Shown here: piece by piece, positions 11,751-24,464 of the stretch
Position numbering within the stretch: the first letter of the stretch is position 1
Layout: each line of letters begins with the position of its first letter
Source of the DNA: Mycteria americana
Lineage: Eukaryota > Chordata > Aves > Ciconiiformes > Ciconiidae
Reading direction: 5' to 3'
Assembly: GCF_035582795.1 (NCBI RefSeq)
Contig: NC_134373.1
Span: 30,784,501-30,848,500 of the forward strand
Length of the DNA stretch: 64,000 bases
Notes under the pieces: model-generated
Seen by the model: the letters and a program-made list of their open reading frames with translations, nothing else
Database searches by the model: none
Told to the model about the DNA's origin: nothing
Made by a program: the position numbers and the translations under genes

Positions 11751-12764
11751 AAAGGGATACTGTGGTCCTGACACAGGTTTTAGTGTACATGCCCCACAGT
11801 CCCATTCCTGCTCAAGGTACTGTCCAGGTCTCACCATACAGGTAATGCCCAAGCATACATGGGCTGTCCGCGGCTTCCCAGCTTCTGAAGAGACTCATGG
11901 TAAAAGGTCTATATGCTGCTCTACTGCATGTGCTCTCCTGCCCCATTGAGACTTCTAAGCAAAACCCATCTGAAAAGTGATTATTTTTAACCCTGGAGGA
12001 AAGGCATTATTATAATTTGGACCTGGCAAGCCAACAGTGACAACCAGACACATCCTTTCCAGTGTAAACTCCTCAAATATGAAATGATTCCAGGATAATA
12101 ATTAGACACAGTTGAGCATGTAGAAAGGTCTGAAATGTTCCACCCCAGGGCATTTATCTGTCGTAGGACAGCATGAAGCATGAAGAAGTACATTACAGAG
12201 CCTTTTATCTCCCCTTAAACACTTGAGGGACAGTTTAAATTCCTTGAAAGGAAAACATTTTAAGACCCTTCATGTACTCAAAATGCCTTTCAATAGTTCC
12301 TCAGAGAACTTTTTGTACCTTACCAGAATCACAGTTTACAGCTCACAAGACTACTAGTCCTTTACAAATACTATGACTTATAAAAACTCAAAATATGAGA
12401 AAGCAGTGAGCATTATTATTATAATATTTGGTCTTTGCTTCAAAGCTCTGTTCCATCAAATGAGGTTTTTCATACAGAAATGCTCTAATTAGGTGATTCA
12501 CACAACAAATTCATAACCAAGAAGAAGATAAACTGGAAAAGGGAGTGTGGTTTTCTTGTATTAGCTACATATAGTCTGACTGTAACTATTCCCAACTGGT
12601 ATATCCATACATAAAAGCACTTTGCAATGACCGTAATTTGTACAATTATTCTAATAACATGTTATTCCCTTAATTTTTATAAACCAAATTTAAGACTCTT
12701 TTTAAATTGTGTTTGCACAGCAATTTGTAAGTCTAATAACAAAGCCTCCCAAGTCCCCTGCAAG
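11751..12764. other. Intergenic, AT-rich, no recognised element
   Basis: This is AT-rich sequence between the old CR1 and the palindrome cluster. Nothing is recognised apart from low-complexity AT words (around 12405-12430). Confidence 0.6.
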
Positions 12765-13043
12765 GTAAGGTAAGGTGAGGTGGGTAGAGCCTCATCCCCA
12801 CTGACTAGTTACAAATGCATTTATTTCCTCAGTATTCCTTTTTTCCCTCAATATCCCAGATTTCCTGCTTGTATAAGGTGTCACCTCTCATCTCTACAAG
12901 TCCTGTGGGGCAAGTTAATACATTTGTATTAACTTCATACGATGGCGCGCCATACTTGTGCATCCACCATACTTGTAAGGATGCACCTTACAAGTGCAAA
13001 TATCCTCTCAGCATTAGGTAACGAGCAAGTAGCCTTACCTTAC
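12765..13043. repeat. Cluster of nested perfect palindromes
   Basis: The outer arms GTAAGGTAAGG (12765-12775) and its complement CCTTACCTTAC (13033-13043) enclose three more perfect palindromes: AAGTTAATAC/GTATTAACTT (12912-12921 and 12926-12935, 4-nt loop), ATGGCGCGCCAT (12942-12953) and ACTTGTAAGG/CCTTACAAGT (12971-12980 and 12986-12995, 5-nt loop). CATACTTGT is also directly repeated (12951-12959 and 12968-12976). The left arm belongs to an (AAGGT)3 array at 12762-12776. A degraded MITE or a hairpin-forming regulatory element are possible explanations. Confidence 0.6.
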
Positions 13044-13140
13044 AGGCGAGGAAACTAAAGGGCAAGCTGATGTCCCATCACCGAGACAGTGACAGATCTG
13101 TGAATAAATCCCAGGGTCATGGGTCCCAGTCTATATAGTC
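13036..13140 (-). mobile_element. CORE-SINE/MIR-like fragment
   Basis: The plus strand reads TTACAGGCGAGGAAACTAAA near 13040-13060, then a CAGTGACAGA-type word and CCCAGGGTCATGGGTCCCAG. This is the pattern of the MIR/CORE-SINE core in reverse complement (consensus TTACAGATGAGGAAACTGAG ... CCCAGG). The match is by eye and the element is strongly diverged. Confidence 0.5.
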
Positions 13141-16100
13141 TAGCTCTCCTTAGCCATACAGTTAGACCAGGGGGAGGCCATCTCTTTTAAGGTGGGATAT
13201 GCTATACTGAAGTCTGCGACTTCACTTTCTTCTTATGCATACAGGGATAAACTGAAGGATTGTTTGACAAAAATTAGTGGAGTTACACAAATGTAGAAGC
13301 CATGTGGGTGGAAGAAGGATCATACCCTTTATCTTTCTATAGCAGCAGTGGCGTACCTTGACCTGTCTATACCATAACATTGGTGAGATCAATAGAAATT
13401 TGACAATTTTAGCTCATTCCCACACAACCCAGGGCAGCTGTACTTGCAGTGGTTTAAGACACTGTTGTTTCCAAGTCAGCACAAATTTCATATCTCTTTA
13501 ATACACAAATCACCTGACTGCTGAGGTACCCCTGTGGCATTCGTAAAGACTTCCCGGAGCGGGATGGGATGGCAGTCTGAGGGCATGAACTGTAATGAAT
13601 ATCCTCAGATAAGACGATCCAAGTGACCAAAGTGCAGAACTGCTACATCCTCACTCCCAAACCAAGGCTTGCTGGTTTGTTTTCATAGTGAAATAACTAC
13701 CCTCACTGCAACCCCCCCCTGGGGACCATTGCTTTAACTTTTCTCATGACGTAGTTATGCAAGGTCAGCAGCAGTTCAGATGCACAGTACTCAGTACCGC
13801 TGGCTGTATCATGGCAAAACCTACCTATTTCTTGCCTCCTTTAGGTTTGGTTGCAGAACAGCTGTTGGACTAGAGAGACAACAGGCACTGAGGATATAGC
13901 CAAGGCTCGGTGTGCCAAGCAGAAACCGTTGTCTTCAGTAGGATTTTATCTCAAGCTAGAAGCGCTCCCATACTTCATAGTAAGCACAAGCCTCGGACTT
14001 TCAGAGGATGTTTTCCTTTGTTCTACCTTAATCAATCAGTGCCAATTAACCAACATTTAGTTTCAGCTCAAGGAAGGAACAACAGAAATAATTATGTCCT
14101 GAGACAGACATCCATCAGCTTCTCCAAACCTATTAACCACCTCAGATAAATTGGCAATCAATTAACTGAGATTAAAAAGTCTAACACAAAAACCATCTTC
14201 TTTACAACCCTCTTTATTCCCATCTCTAGAGCCAGGATGACACAAAATTACTACCCAGCCTCTGCATATGTTCATATAAATGCAACATTACTCTGTCCAT
14301 AAAATAATTTTGCTGTTTCATTCCAGGACATGGGTTCCTCTGACACTGAAATACAATGTGGACTTGTTCCAGGCTGCCCCTGACCATGGAACAGAATAAG
14401 CCGCTCCTGACGTGTCTGTTTATAAGACCTCAGCTAAAAAACTGTATTATCACAGAATAGTTAAATCAGGAGTTATGGGCTATAGGTTCAAGTTGCCCAT
14501 TGTAAAAGAAATTTGCAGTCTTGAAGACAGGTTATTCTAGATGGATTAAAGATGTGAAAAATACACATACTAGTGTGAAATAGAAGGATAAGATTGTTGT
14601 AGCTTTAGGTGTTTACAAGGTGTAGGTCTCCCTTTCTCATTTGACTTAATGTAAACATCTGTTTAGGATAGGATGCACAGTGTCCTAGACTCCCTGGACC
14701 GTGCCAGTGAGATTCCACTGGCTGTAAACACTGGAGATGAACCAGATGAATCCTGCCAAACATCTGCTTTCATTTATCAAAACAAGGTTAAGAGACTTGA
14801 TCATAGTTTATAAACATCTCTTGGGAAGGGAGTTTTCGTAACACAAACAGAAGGGAGGCAGTAACACTGAGCGGGAAGCTGACCCCGTCCAGCAGGGTCC
14901 AGCTCATAACACCTGGTGCGAGCAGTAGCAGTCACCGAGATCATTACGTGAGACAGCACTGTTATTTTTATTACGAATAAATAGAATAAACCCAAAGTGA
15001 CACAATCTACTTGGTAGTGTCAAGCAGTCAGATTTATATCTAATCTTCATAGCTGCTTTTCAACAGTCTCCATTTATTTGGAGCGCCTGGCATTTTGATT
15101 TTGTCATTATATAAGCCACCTGTGCTTTTTTTTCTTCAAATACATTAAAGAAATTATTCTTGAGTTCTTCTGCCTGTACGTTTCTTGTTTGGACTTTTCT
15201 AACCTCAGCAGTGAATAAAATTACATGGTTTTAATCCAGCAAATCCAAGTGTTGAAGAATGGTCCGTACCATTGGTGCCAGTGTTCAGCATGACTTGGAA
15301 TCCATGGGGAATTCCAGAAGAAAACCCATATTGTGATAATATTTACAAAAGGGGAGGGATGGACTCCTTAAGTAGCTTGCTAACTGCCCAAATCTAAGGA
15401 ATCAAACAGTAAATAACATGACGCTATGGGGATATGGCTCTTGGTGGAGGCCGTCAGAGTGGCACACCCAGCGTTATCCCAGCTCAGCAGCAGGGAGTTG
15501 GGAACAATCAGACTGTCACCTTTTAGTCGAAAGAAATGTGCTTTTAGTAAAGGTAACTTCTTAGCCAGCCCTCTCAATCTTAAATATTAATAATTGTACC
15601 ACCACAGCTCTCTCTAGTAGCACTTAGAAAAATCTAAAATCTGATTAACTATACAGAAGATACAAAGATTGCCCAAGTGATACATACTGAGGAAGACGTG
15701 AGAGATGCCAAATCTCCTAGCTCAGAGGCAAAAAAAATTATGACAGAGCAAGTCTCAAGATGAGACTTTGGAGGAGGAGAAGGGGATTTTATTTTAAAAA
15801 CAAACCCACTTTCATTCACACCCTCATACCCACATACTCACAACCAGAAAAAAAGCGTCTGTCCATCATGCAGGCACTAAGACATGTGTGTCCAGGGTCT
15901 GCTCAGGATCCCTCGTAGTGACACAGAGCACAAGGGACGTGGCTTTATAGTCCTCATCCTGGCTCCTTCCATGGCTGGTGACCTCCCACTGCTTCGGGAT
16001 GTGCTTTTCGAATGCTGGAGCTGACAGCAACTGCCTTCTTTTGTCTCTGCATCCCACCCCACCTCTGTGGGTCATCAGGGCTGACTCACTGCCCTTTCTC

Positions 16101-18795
16101 TCCTCCCTGAGTGCCTCAAGGCTCCAGTCCCAACCTTTATCCTCCTGCTATCACCCCTTTGATGGTCTGAGGCTTTGTTGCAGCCTGGGTGTAGCTTGTC
16201 CTTTGCTGTAGGCCATCCCTCGTTTGCCTGATCCAGCCTGAAGGTGTATTGTTGCCAGCTCCAGCTCCGCTCAGCTTTGCATGGATAAATGTGACCAGAG
16301 GTGTTCCTCTGCAGCATCACCTACGGTGATTTAGATGCCAACAGTTGCAGATACAATCCTATGGCTTCTCCTAGATGGGAGGTCACACTACAGCAGGCTT
16401 CAGCCAGTGACCCAGGGACCCTGCAAGGGCCCCGGTTGCTCCTAAGGGGTCTGTGGAAAGTGATTGCACTGAGCCAACCAGCTGGCTATCGATCTGACTT
16501 TTTGGGGATTCCTATCTCTATTGGAAATCAAAACAATAAAAAAGGTTGAAAACCATTGAACTAGATAATGCAAGAGCCTTCCAGTGGCCTTGAATATGCT
16601 ATTCATTGAGGTCGGAAGCTGCTATGGAATTTTTCAATACGCGATTTAATCTGGGCACTTTGAGCTCCAGAAGCAGAGGGAGGAAACCCAGTGACTCTGG
16701 AGCCAGGGCCCCTCGGGCAAGGAAAGGGAACATTTTCAATGGCTTTTAGAGGACGCATTGGCCAAGTCACACATGTTACAGCAGTTCACTGGCAGCATTA
16801 TAAAGCTAGAAAAGCAGTGTCAGGTGAGCTGCCTAAAAGGGCAAAACTTGCTCCCTACTCTGCAATGTGCTAATATTTTGGCATTTGTGGATTTTAACCG
16901 CTGCACAATCAGAAGGCAACCTCTTAAGCATAGGGTTTTAGTGGCCATCCTAGACACAGAGTGAGCAGCAGCTCCTCAGCCGGCAAAAACCTGCTGTGGC
17001 ACCGACTTCTCAGCAACAGAGGTGTCCCACACGGGAGGTGGGGTGAGGCAGCCCTGCCCGGCAGCACGCTTCCTGCCCCTGCACCCCGTCCACCCACTAC
17101 AGGACATGCCCCACCTCTCCCCTGGCCTGCACCAGCAGTGCCGGGGGGCGAGCGGCTCCCTCTGGGAACTGGTCTTTCTCCATGAGAAAAAAAAATGGCT
17201 TCTTTTTGGTCTTCAGTTTGCTTCTCAGCCAGATCAGTCCTTGGATCTGAGTCTCGACGTGGCCGTGCAACCGGTGGTGCCAGTGCAGCAAGGGGAGCAG
17301 GGAGGGAAGGAGCCAAGGGAGGGCTGGGGACAGGTCCTGCCCTCAGTCCAGTGAGGTGTGAGTACCACTGAAGGTGTAACCTGGTGTCAACTCCAAAGAG
17401 ACCAGTGTCAAAACAGCTTCCCATGAACCACTTCAACAGCTTTCTGCCTTGATGGCGTTCCTTCCCTCCATGTGCCTGGAAAAGCTTGCTGAAGCTTTCT
17501 GCAGATGGCGTCCTCTTTTCTATTCCAGAAAATCTGGAACTTCATTAATAAAGCAAACCAACTCGTGAGCCCTAACTTTCACTGCTTTGTTTCATTCACT
17601 CCCAATGGAAAATAAAACAAAACGTTCACTGACTGGTTCCCGCAGGGTGTGGGAACAGCTTACAGCGGGGAGAGGTGGCCCGGAGCCGCGGAGCACCCAG
17701 GGGACACCGCGACTGTCCCTCCTCACCCTGCACTGCACAGCTCTTCCCAGCCCCTCGATAAATGTATGCTGTGACAGATCTTCAAGGGTAATGTCTGCCA
17801 GTCAAGGGAGCAACACCACCATGTCCCCACCAAAGAGGAGCCCATTAAACTTTCTGTCCCTCAAATGCCAGTAGCCTTTTTGTGGGTGTCTTTGATTTTA
17901 GAGGCTGAGAGAGCCCAGGTATTTATGCTTCATGCTCAAATACTTCCAACTGTTTTTAAAGCAGAGAGCATTGCCAGCCCAAGAAATATAATCTTATCCC
18001 AAGGCCTTGAGAAATTCGGTGGCTGTTGTGTAAGTGTCTTCCTCCGTCAAAAGCAGCTCTTGGTCAAGGGCACCCGACGCTAACCAACGCTGATAAGAAG
18101 ACCGCATCCCCCCCTGCTGCAAATGGTCCTACTGCTCAAAGTGGATCAGGTCCTATGTTTTGTTAAACAAAAAACCACCACAGCCTGGTGAGAGGCATTG
18201 TGCAGGCAGCGTCTGAGGCAGAGCTCCCTGCCCATCTCCAGGTACCCTCAGCGCCGAGGGGCAATGGAGACCTCAGTTCAGGCTGTAAAGTCTGCATGCT
18301 GGCTTTAGTCCCAAGGGCAGCGGCATCGCTCCACACAGGCAGGGACCATCAGTTGCTCTACCCACCTCGGGGCCAATTAACCTCGGAGAGCCGAGGGGAG
18401 GACAGCAAAGCTCCCCGGCAAAGGCGCCTTCTGCAGCATCTGTGAGATGGGGAGAATCTGGGGCGTAAGTGAGGTTAGAAAACAAACTCTAATACAAACA
18501 GAGCTGAAGGGATGGTTGGATATCATGTAAATGTGTTTTAACATAGAGGAAGCCCATGTTTGAATATGTGTTTTATCTCCCTGCAGATACATAATAGCTG
18601 TGGAGGGATCCTGGAGGTGCAGGGGAACAGCAGTGACTCGCCGTCCCCTTGATAACAGGGGCCTTGAAGGAAGACATGCTCCGTGCCCCCAAAAGGCCTC
18701 CCAGCAGTCACAAATGCTTTGCTAATTTTGTTTTTTTGGATGCAAGGTTTGTGTGGCCTTCTCTAGAAAGGGACCATGGTAGCGCACCATCCCGT
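13141..18795. other. Intergenic sequence, no gene recognised
   Basis: Unique-looking DNA of mixed composition. A moderately GC-rich stretch at about 17010-17350 and a GTTGAAAACCATTGAACTAG word at 16547-16566, reminiscent of an old DNA transposon end, are the only features noticed. Neither is strong enough to annotate. Open frames here are at most 170 codons, overlap on both strands and lack homology. Confidence 0.55.
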
Positions 18796-18915
18796 GCCTC
18801 GGTTTCCCCACCTGCACAGCCAGGGTAACTGGGCTGTCCCACAGGAGCGCTGGGAAGATGGATCGGTTAACATTTGCTTAGTGCTCTGGAGATAGCACTA
18901 TATAAGTCTAATTAC
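18796..18915 (+). mobile_element. CORE-SINE/MIR-like element, 3' half
   Basis: GCCTCGGTTTCCCCACCTGC (18796) matches the CORE-SINE motif CCTCAGTTTCCCCATCTG. It is followed by CCCACAGGAGCGCTGGGAAGAT, AACATTTGCTTAGTGCTCTGGAGA and GCACTATATAAGT (18895-18907), the order seen in amniote MIR-like SINE 3' ends. It lacks a recognisable tRNA head. Confidence 0.65.
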
Positions 18916-21900
18916 ATTTTATGCCCTCACGTGATAAGGATGTCATCTTGGATTAGAGGGGATTAGTTGTTAATGCCATTCCTGTACATACCGGTCCCCT
19001 CCAGGGCTTTGATTTCTGCTGAGAAGGTTTTTCACTCTGCTTTCAAATCAGCAAGGACCTCCTAGTTATGTTAATCAGGGCCATCAAATGTTTTTGGTGG
19101 CTGCAAACAACACTCGGTGGATACCTGGAGATGTCCTCAGCCAAGCAGAGGCGTGTGCTCAGTGAACGGAGGTGCGCACTGGGCATCTCTCTTGCTTTGG
19201 TACCCCTAAACTTTTAGCAGGGCTGGGGGAAGGGGGTTGAGTGCATCCCCTTCCTGCGCGCTGGGCTCCAAACACACCGCCAAGTTACTAAGTACAAATC
19301 TAAGTTAATGTTTAGCACTCACCCAAAACAGGGAGATTGCCGAATGCCAGAGGAAATGGAGTGCGAAACCACATGCCGGCAATGACCACAGGGCAAAATG
19401 CTACTGAGAGGAGATCCCCACATCCCAGCAGTGCCGCTCTCAAGGGAGTGCTCCAATCTGCAGCAACGTCCCAGAGCAAGCGCGAGGGGAATGGGGCTCC
19501 CCTGCTGCATGGTGACCAAGTGACTTCCATGGTAAGCCAAGTGACTTACAGGGATTTTGCTTTTCTAAACCTATTGCTGTGAAGTTTATATCCTTACGTC
19601 TGCAGTGACCCTGACCACTCTCAGAGGACTGCCTGGTGAGCCAGAGTGCTCTCCCCTGGTTGCAGAGCTATCAGGGATTGAGCTGAGATCCCTTCCAGGG
19701 ATCCCTTTCCAGCGCTCCCACCTGCTCTGAGCGCTGGCTCACCCCTGGCATGGGCTGGATTTCAGCTGCTGACTTGGAAGGAAAAGGGCTATCCTGTCCC
19801 CGCCTCCCACTAGCATGGGTTTGTCCCGGAGGAAACCCTGGATCTGTCACCTATTGCTGACCACCCGGAATTAGTCAGGAGAAGGACCCAGGCTCCTCTC
19901 AGAGCAGGAGGAGAAGGACACGACCTCCTGGTTCTCGGCCCCCAGCTGACGAGAGCAGCTTTGGCTCACCAGTACGATGAAGAAGCTCAGTGGAAAGGAA
20001 AACCTCCAGGGACTTCTTAAGCTGCACTAAACTTCCAGAGACAGATCCCACCATGGTCCTTCAGTGGGGACTCTCTGCAGCCAGGTATAAACCAGGGAGC
20101 TGCAACACGAAGTGGTGGGAACTGGTGGACAGGGAGCACTGAACAACAGCCAAGCTCTTGCAAACACCCCTAAAGCGTGAAACCGATATTCGCCCAGGCT
20201 GCATGGTGATGGCCAGGGAAGCATGTCAGCACAGGCTGGCAGGAGCATTTACCAAAATCCTAGGAGGAGATGGTCTTCCCTGCAGCTAAAGCTGTGAGCA
20301 GAGGCTGACAGCCTGACCGTGTTGTGGCAGCAGCATCAGTAGCCATCCGAGTGGAGAGGTGCTCCCGGGGCAAAGGGGACCCCGTTGAAGCAGATGCTGA
20401 AGATGTCAGAAGGGGCTTTGGAGAATGCCAGAATCTCGGCAGCAGTGGAGCTGGGCATTGCCCTGAGTCCAGCCGTAATCCAACAGCCTGCTCCGCAGCG
20501 CGGTGTCCTGGGCAAGGACAGCCCCAGGGCTCAGACAGCCCTTCACCGCAGCTCCTGCTGCCCCATAGCGGGGTGGTGCTTCCCTCCAAGCCTGCAGGAG
20601 CAGACGGATGCTCGCTGGCCGTGGGAAATCAGCTGGACACGCAAAGGAAGCACGGACATGGCTTTTGCAGTTTATATTTCAATGGGAATAGGCAGCTGCA
20701 AGGCTAAACTGTGCATGAAGGAGAGAATCAGGTATCTGCAGTTATACACTGGGAAGTCCATGTCCTCCAAGCAGGGCAGCCTGTCATTCACGCACAGCAT
20801 TTTGGAGAGGGGTTGCTCTCAATTGTTCGCATTCAATAATAAGTGAGAATATTTTTTCATTTGTTAACACAAAATGACCCCAGAGAAAGGAGGAATCACT
20901 GCTTTCAGGAGAGGTTTGGGGTGCAAAGGGCACTAGAGCCCTTTATGGCCCCAGGGGCACCCACGACAGTGCTGAGAGGGCACAGCTGAGCAAGGCAGGA
21001 GGTGGCCAAACCTTCAGCCCCAGCTCTGAGGAGCCCATGGGGGCTCAGACGAGCACAGCGCAGGCTGAGCCCACCGGGAGCCGAGCTGCGCTGGTGCTGC
21101 TGCTCCAGGGTCAATGGGATGCAAGAGCAAACGGGGCTTTCTGCTTACCTGGGTTAGCTCTACAAGGCAAATAAATACCTCCATTTGTTTCTTATCGTTG
21201 GCCAGAAGAGCCAGCAAGACAGGGACTAAATTGCTGCCGCTGTCAGTCTGGGTAGGTCCTCCCTGTCTCCCAGGGCAAGAGGAGCTGGGGCACAGACCGG
21301 GGCATCCTATTTAACTGTCTCCAGCAAAGCGTCTTTAACTCAGGCCAGTCCTGCAAGGCAGAGCTGAAGCTGGCCAGGAGACTGAATTGTCATTCCAAAA
21401 AAATAAAATAAATGAAAATTCAAGATTTTAGGGAAAAAAGGTTAGTTCGGTGTCTGAAACAAGGCATGTTCCCTGGAAGCCAACCCATGGCACAACAAGC
21501 ACTAAGGGCAGCTGCAAGGCGGGGTGCTGGGGGTCGTGGGGCCGCAGATGCCACCAGGATGCCCTGGCTTGGCACAGCCCATCCAGAGCCACAGCAGAGC
21601 CGGTGTCCTGGGAGCCGCAAGCATCACGCTCCTTCGGCTGCGAAGATCAGCTTCCCTCCCAGCAGCAACTCCACATGCAGGCATGGAGCCAAGCTGTCAG
21701 GGAAGCCAGCAGGGTCCCATTAGCAATTTTATCAAACTCAACATTTTTTGGCAGAACATTTCCATTTTGGTGAGTCAGCAGCCTTGGAAAGCACCTGTCA
21801 GCGGCAGGGAAGCTCGAGGTGGGTGTGTGGGGAAAGGCCCCCGGGACACGCGCCCGACCTGGCCCAGACCCAGCTGCACGGACACCATGCTCAGAAGGAG

Positions 21901-22390
21901 CCACGCAACGAACTGCCCCGCGTGTTGGCTGATTCCCCTCCAGTCTATTCCGTGTCCGTCAACAGCAGAGCTCGTCCACGCTGAGTTTTTCAGGCTAAGT
22001 AGAACAACATGTATCAGGTCGGGACAACAGAAGGATTCTCCCCCTGGCTCCTTCACTCTTCAAGAGTTACTTTCCCCTTTGTATGCTCTATCAAATCATC
22101 ATTTTGTCAAAATTAGGCCTGGAGACAAGTCAACTTTATTACACTGACTATTAACAAGTTTTCATCTTCTAAATTTTTCTTGCTAAGCCCAAGACTTCTT
22201 GCCCCATCCGCAGAGAAGAGATCATCCCCCCTCTCTGCATTCCCCTCTCGCATATTTGAGGGCTGCTCTCATGTCTCCCCGGCCCCTTCTGTCACCCGTT
22301 ATCCAACCCAGGTCGAGCTTGCTGGGAGTCATCACATCTTCACTGATCTCTGGCCAACCTCCAACCTGCCCACATCTTCCTGCCACATCT
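18916..22390. other. Intergenic sequence, GC-moderate, no gene recognised
   Basis: Many overlapping open frames on both strands (up to 207 codons near 21524-22147) reflect composition. None shows a domain or homology that I recognise. No RNA gene or further repeat is identified. Confidence 0.55.
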
Positions 22391-22669
22391 TTAGGACAAG
22401 AGGAAATGGCCTCAAGTTGAGCCAGGGGAGGTTTAGACTGGATATGAGGAAATTTTACTTCACTGAAAGGGTTATCAAGCCTTGGAAGGGGCTGCCCAGG
22501 GAAGTGGTTGAGTCGCCTTCCCTGGAGGTATTTAAAGGACGTTTGGATGAGGTGCTTATGGACATGGTGTAGTGGTGGTCTTGGCAGTGTTAGGTTTATG
22601 GTTGGACTTGATGATCTTAAAGGTCTTTTCCAACCTATACAATTCTGTGATTCTGTGATTCTGTGATTC
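22391..22669 (+). mobile_element. CR1 LINE 3' end, relatively well preserved
   Basis: A 5'-truncated CR1 tail with AGGACAAGAGGAAATGGCCT near 22391, TTAGACTGGATATGAGGAAA, GGAAGGGGCTGCCCAGGGAA, TTCCCTGGAGGTATTTAAAG and TTGGACTTGATGATCTTAAA. It ends with three exact tandem copies of ATTCTGTG (22642-22665) and a partial fourth. This terminal octamer array is the CR1 target-priming signature. Divergence seems lower than in the other copies in the window. Confidence 0.92.
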
Positions 22670-24464
22670 CTTGTCCCAGCATGAAGCCAGCTTTTCTTCA
22701 CAGCCCTTATCCGCAACCCCCCAGCGCCTTCCAGCAGGTCCTCGCGCCCTTCACAAGGATTTATGGCCTGACTGCCACTCGGCGGGGATGAAGTTGTTAG
22801 TGCTGTCGGAGAGATGGAGGAGATAGGGCAGGGGAGGCAGGCACAGGGGGGGAGCCGGCAGATGGGAGACTTGCTGGGAGCCCAAAAATGCTGCCAGCCC
22901 CTGCTCCTCACTCCCTCTCCGGCCACCAGCCAGGGAGTTTGTACGCAGGGAGCAGAGCCGGCTCTTCAACATCAGGTCACAGCACTTGGACCGGGGTCTC
23001 AGCTGTCCCAAAACAGGGGATGGCTCCAACACAGCTCGGGGGGGGGCAAGGCAGGGTGTAAAACTGGGCTGGGGACTCGCAGCACATACCAGGGTCATGG
23101 AGCCCCTGCCAGGGGAGGGCTTTGTTTGTTGCCCCTCTTCTTTTTCTTTTTTTTTTTTGGCTTTTTAATCAGGGCGGGTTACAGGACTGACAGACGGCGA
23201 GTCTCGCCAGGCGGGACTCGGCTGCTCGCCTCCCTCTCCCAGCAGCATCCGTGGGGCTGCAGACATCGGCTGCAGATACCTCCTTGCAGGAAAAAGCAGG
23301 AAAAAACTGGCAGGGAGTGGAAACAGTGGCAAGCAGATTAGAAACCCAGCTCCTATTTATAGACCGGCAGCCAAGAAACTGCCCCTGCAACAGGGCCATC
23401 TGTTTAACCCTTTCAGCCCTGAGCACCAGCCACGAGGTTCTGAGCCAGCCCTGGCCCGTGCCAGAGGGGTGAGGGAGTGTTTCGGCACCGGGGAAGCAGG
23501 AGATGCCACGCCAGGGCACCCCGTGGTGCAGAGGGGGCAGAAGGCAGCTCCGGGCATGACAGAGCCTCCAGAGCCACTCCCCAGCAAGGACGATGGGGGT
23601 GAAGTTGGGGTTACAGGTGTAAAGCAGTTGGATCACTGGATAGAGAATATCCCAGTGTCCTGCTGCACAGCGGCCAGAGCAAGCCAAAAATACTTCCTCT
23701 AAAGGGGAGGTAATGAACAGGCTTTAGGGGCAATTCCAATGTTTCCAGCCTCTTTTGTGACCCCTGAGCTTTGGCAGGGTTGAAGGCAATGGAAGCCGTT
23801 GCTTTGAGGGCCGCTGCTTGCCTGTTGCCCGCGAGTGGCTGCTGATGCTCACAGGGGGCTGCTCCATCCCACGGAGTGGATTGTGGCCCCTGCCCGCTGC
23901 TGCTCCCCACCACGGTCACCCCAGAGCTTGTCGGCAAGAGGACAGCCAGACTTCGTCACCAGCTCCCTGTCAAATTCGCAGTGATTTGTTAAATCTAGTA
24001 GCGTTGCCACGGAGAGGTCACGCAAACACCAAAAAACATAGAGTTCACATTGCAAGTGCCCTGCATGCCCAAAGCTGCGACCAGGAGTTGAGAGGAGCAT
24101 GGGGTGAGTCCCGGCAAGAGGCAGTGAGCACATCTCCAGGTCCCAGGAGCACACTGGTGCCATCTGCCTGAAGCTCCCCTTTGACTACTACTCTACCTCC
24201 TGTCATTTATGGGTGCCTTTATGCCGTACACAGGCATTAAATACAGAAATCGGGTATTGCCAGCTTGCTCAGCCTCCTGCTTTCCCAGGTCTGGATTTCA
24301 CCAAAAGTGGTGGCAAGCAGAGACACATCTGGGGAAGGTGAGCTTCATTATGAAAAAAAACCCAAGCCCCAGTGGTAGCCCTTGGGCCACCCTAAACAGA
24401 ATAAAAGAGCTGCTTAGCTCTGCCATGCTATGCTAGACTTCGGTATGACCCAGTTTATCTGCAG
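22670..24464. other. Intergenic sequence between two CR1 copies
   Basis: No gene is recognised. It includes a G-run at about 23040-23047 and a T-tract at 23147-23158. The long open frame on the minus strand at 22222-22926 is mostly antisense CR1 and is not a gene. Confidence 0.6.

Noticed and set aside
16547..16566. GTTGAAAACCATTGAACTAG word suggestive of a hAT transposon end.
   Set aside because: Only about 20 bp match by eye and no second end or target duplication was found.
22642..22669. Short tandem direct repeats that could suggest a microsatellite or CRISPR-like array.
   Set aside because: They are the ATTCTGTG terminal octamers of a CR1 element, with no spacers.
22222..22926. A 234-codon open frame on the minus strand.
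   Set aside because: Much of it is antisense to the CR1 tail at 22391-22669, and the rest has no recognisable homology.
23529..23545. AGGGGGCAG core suggesting a CTCF site.
   Set aside because: Only the core fits; most flanking consensus positions mismatch.
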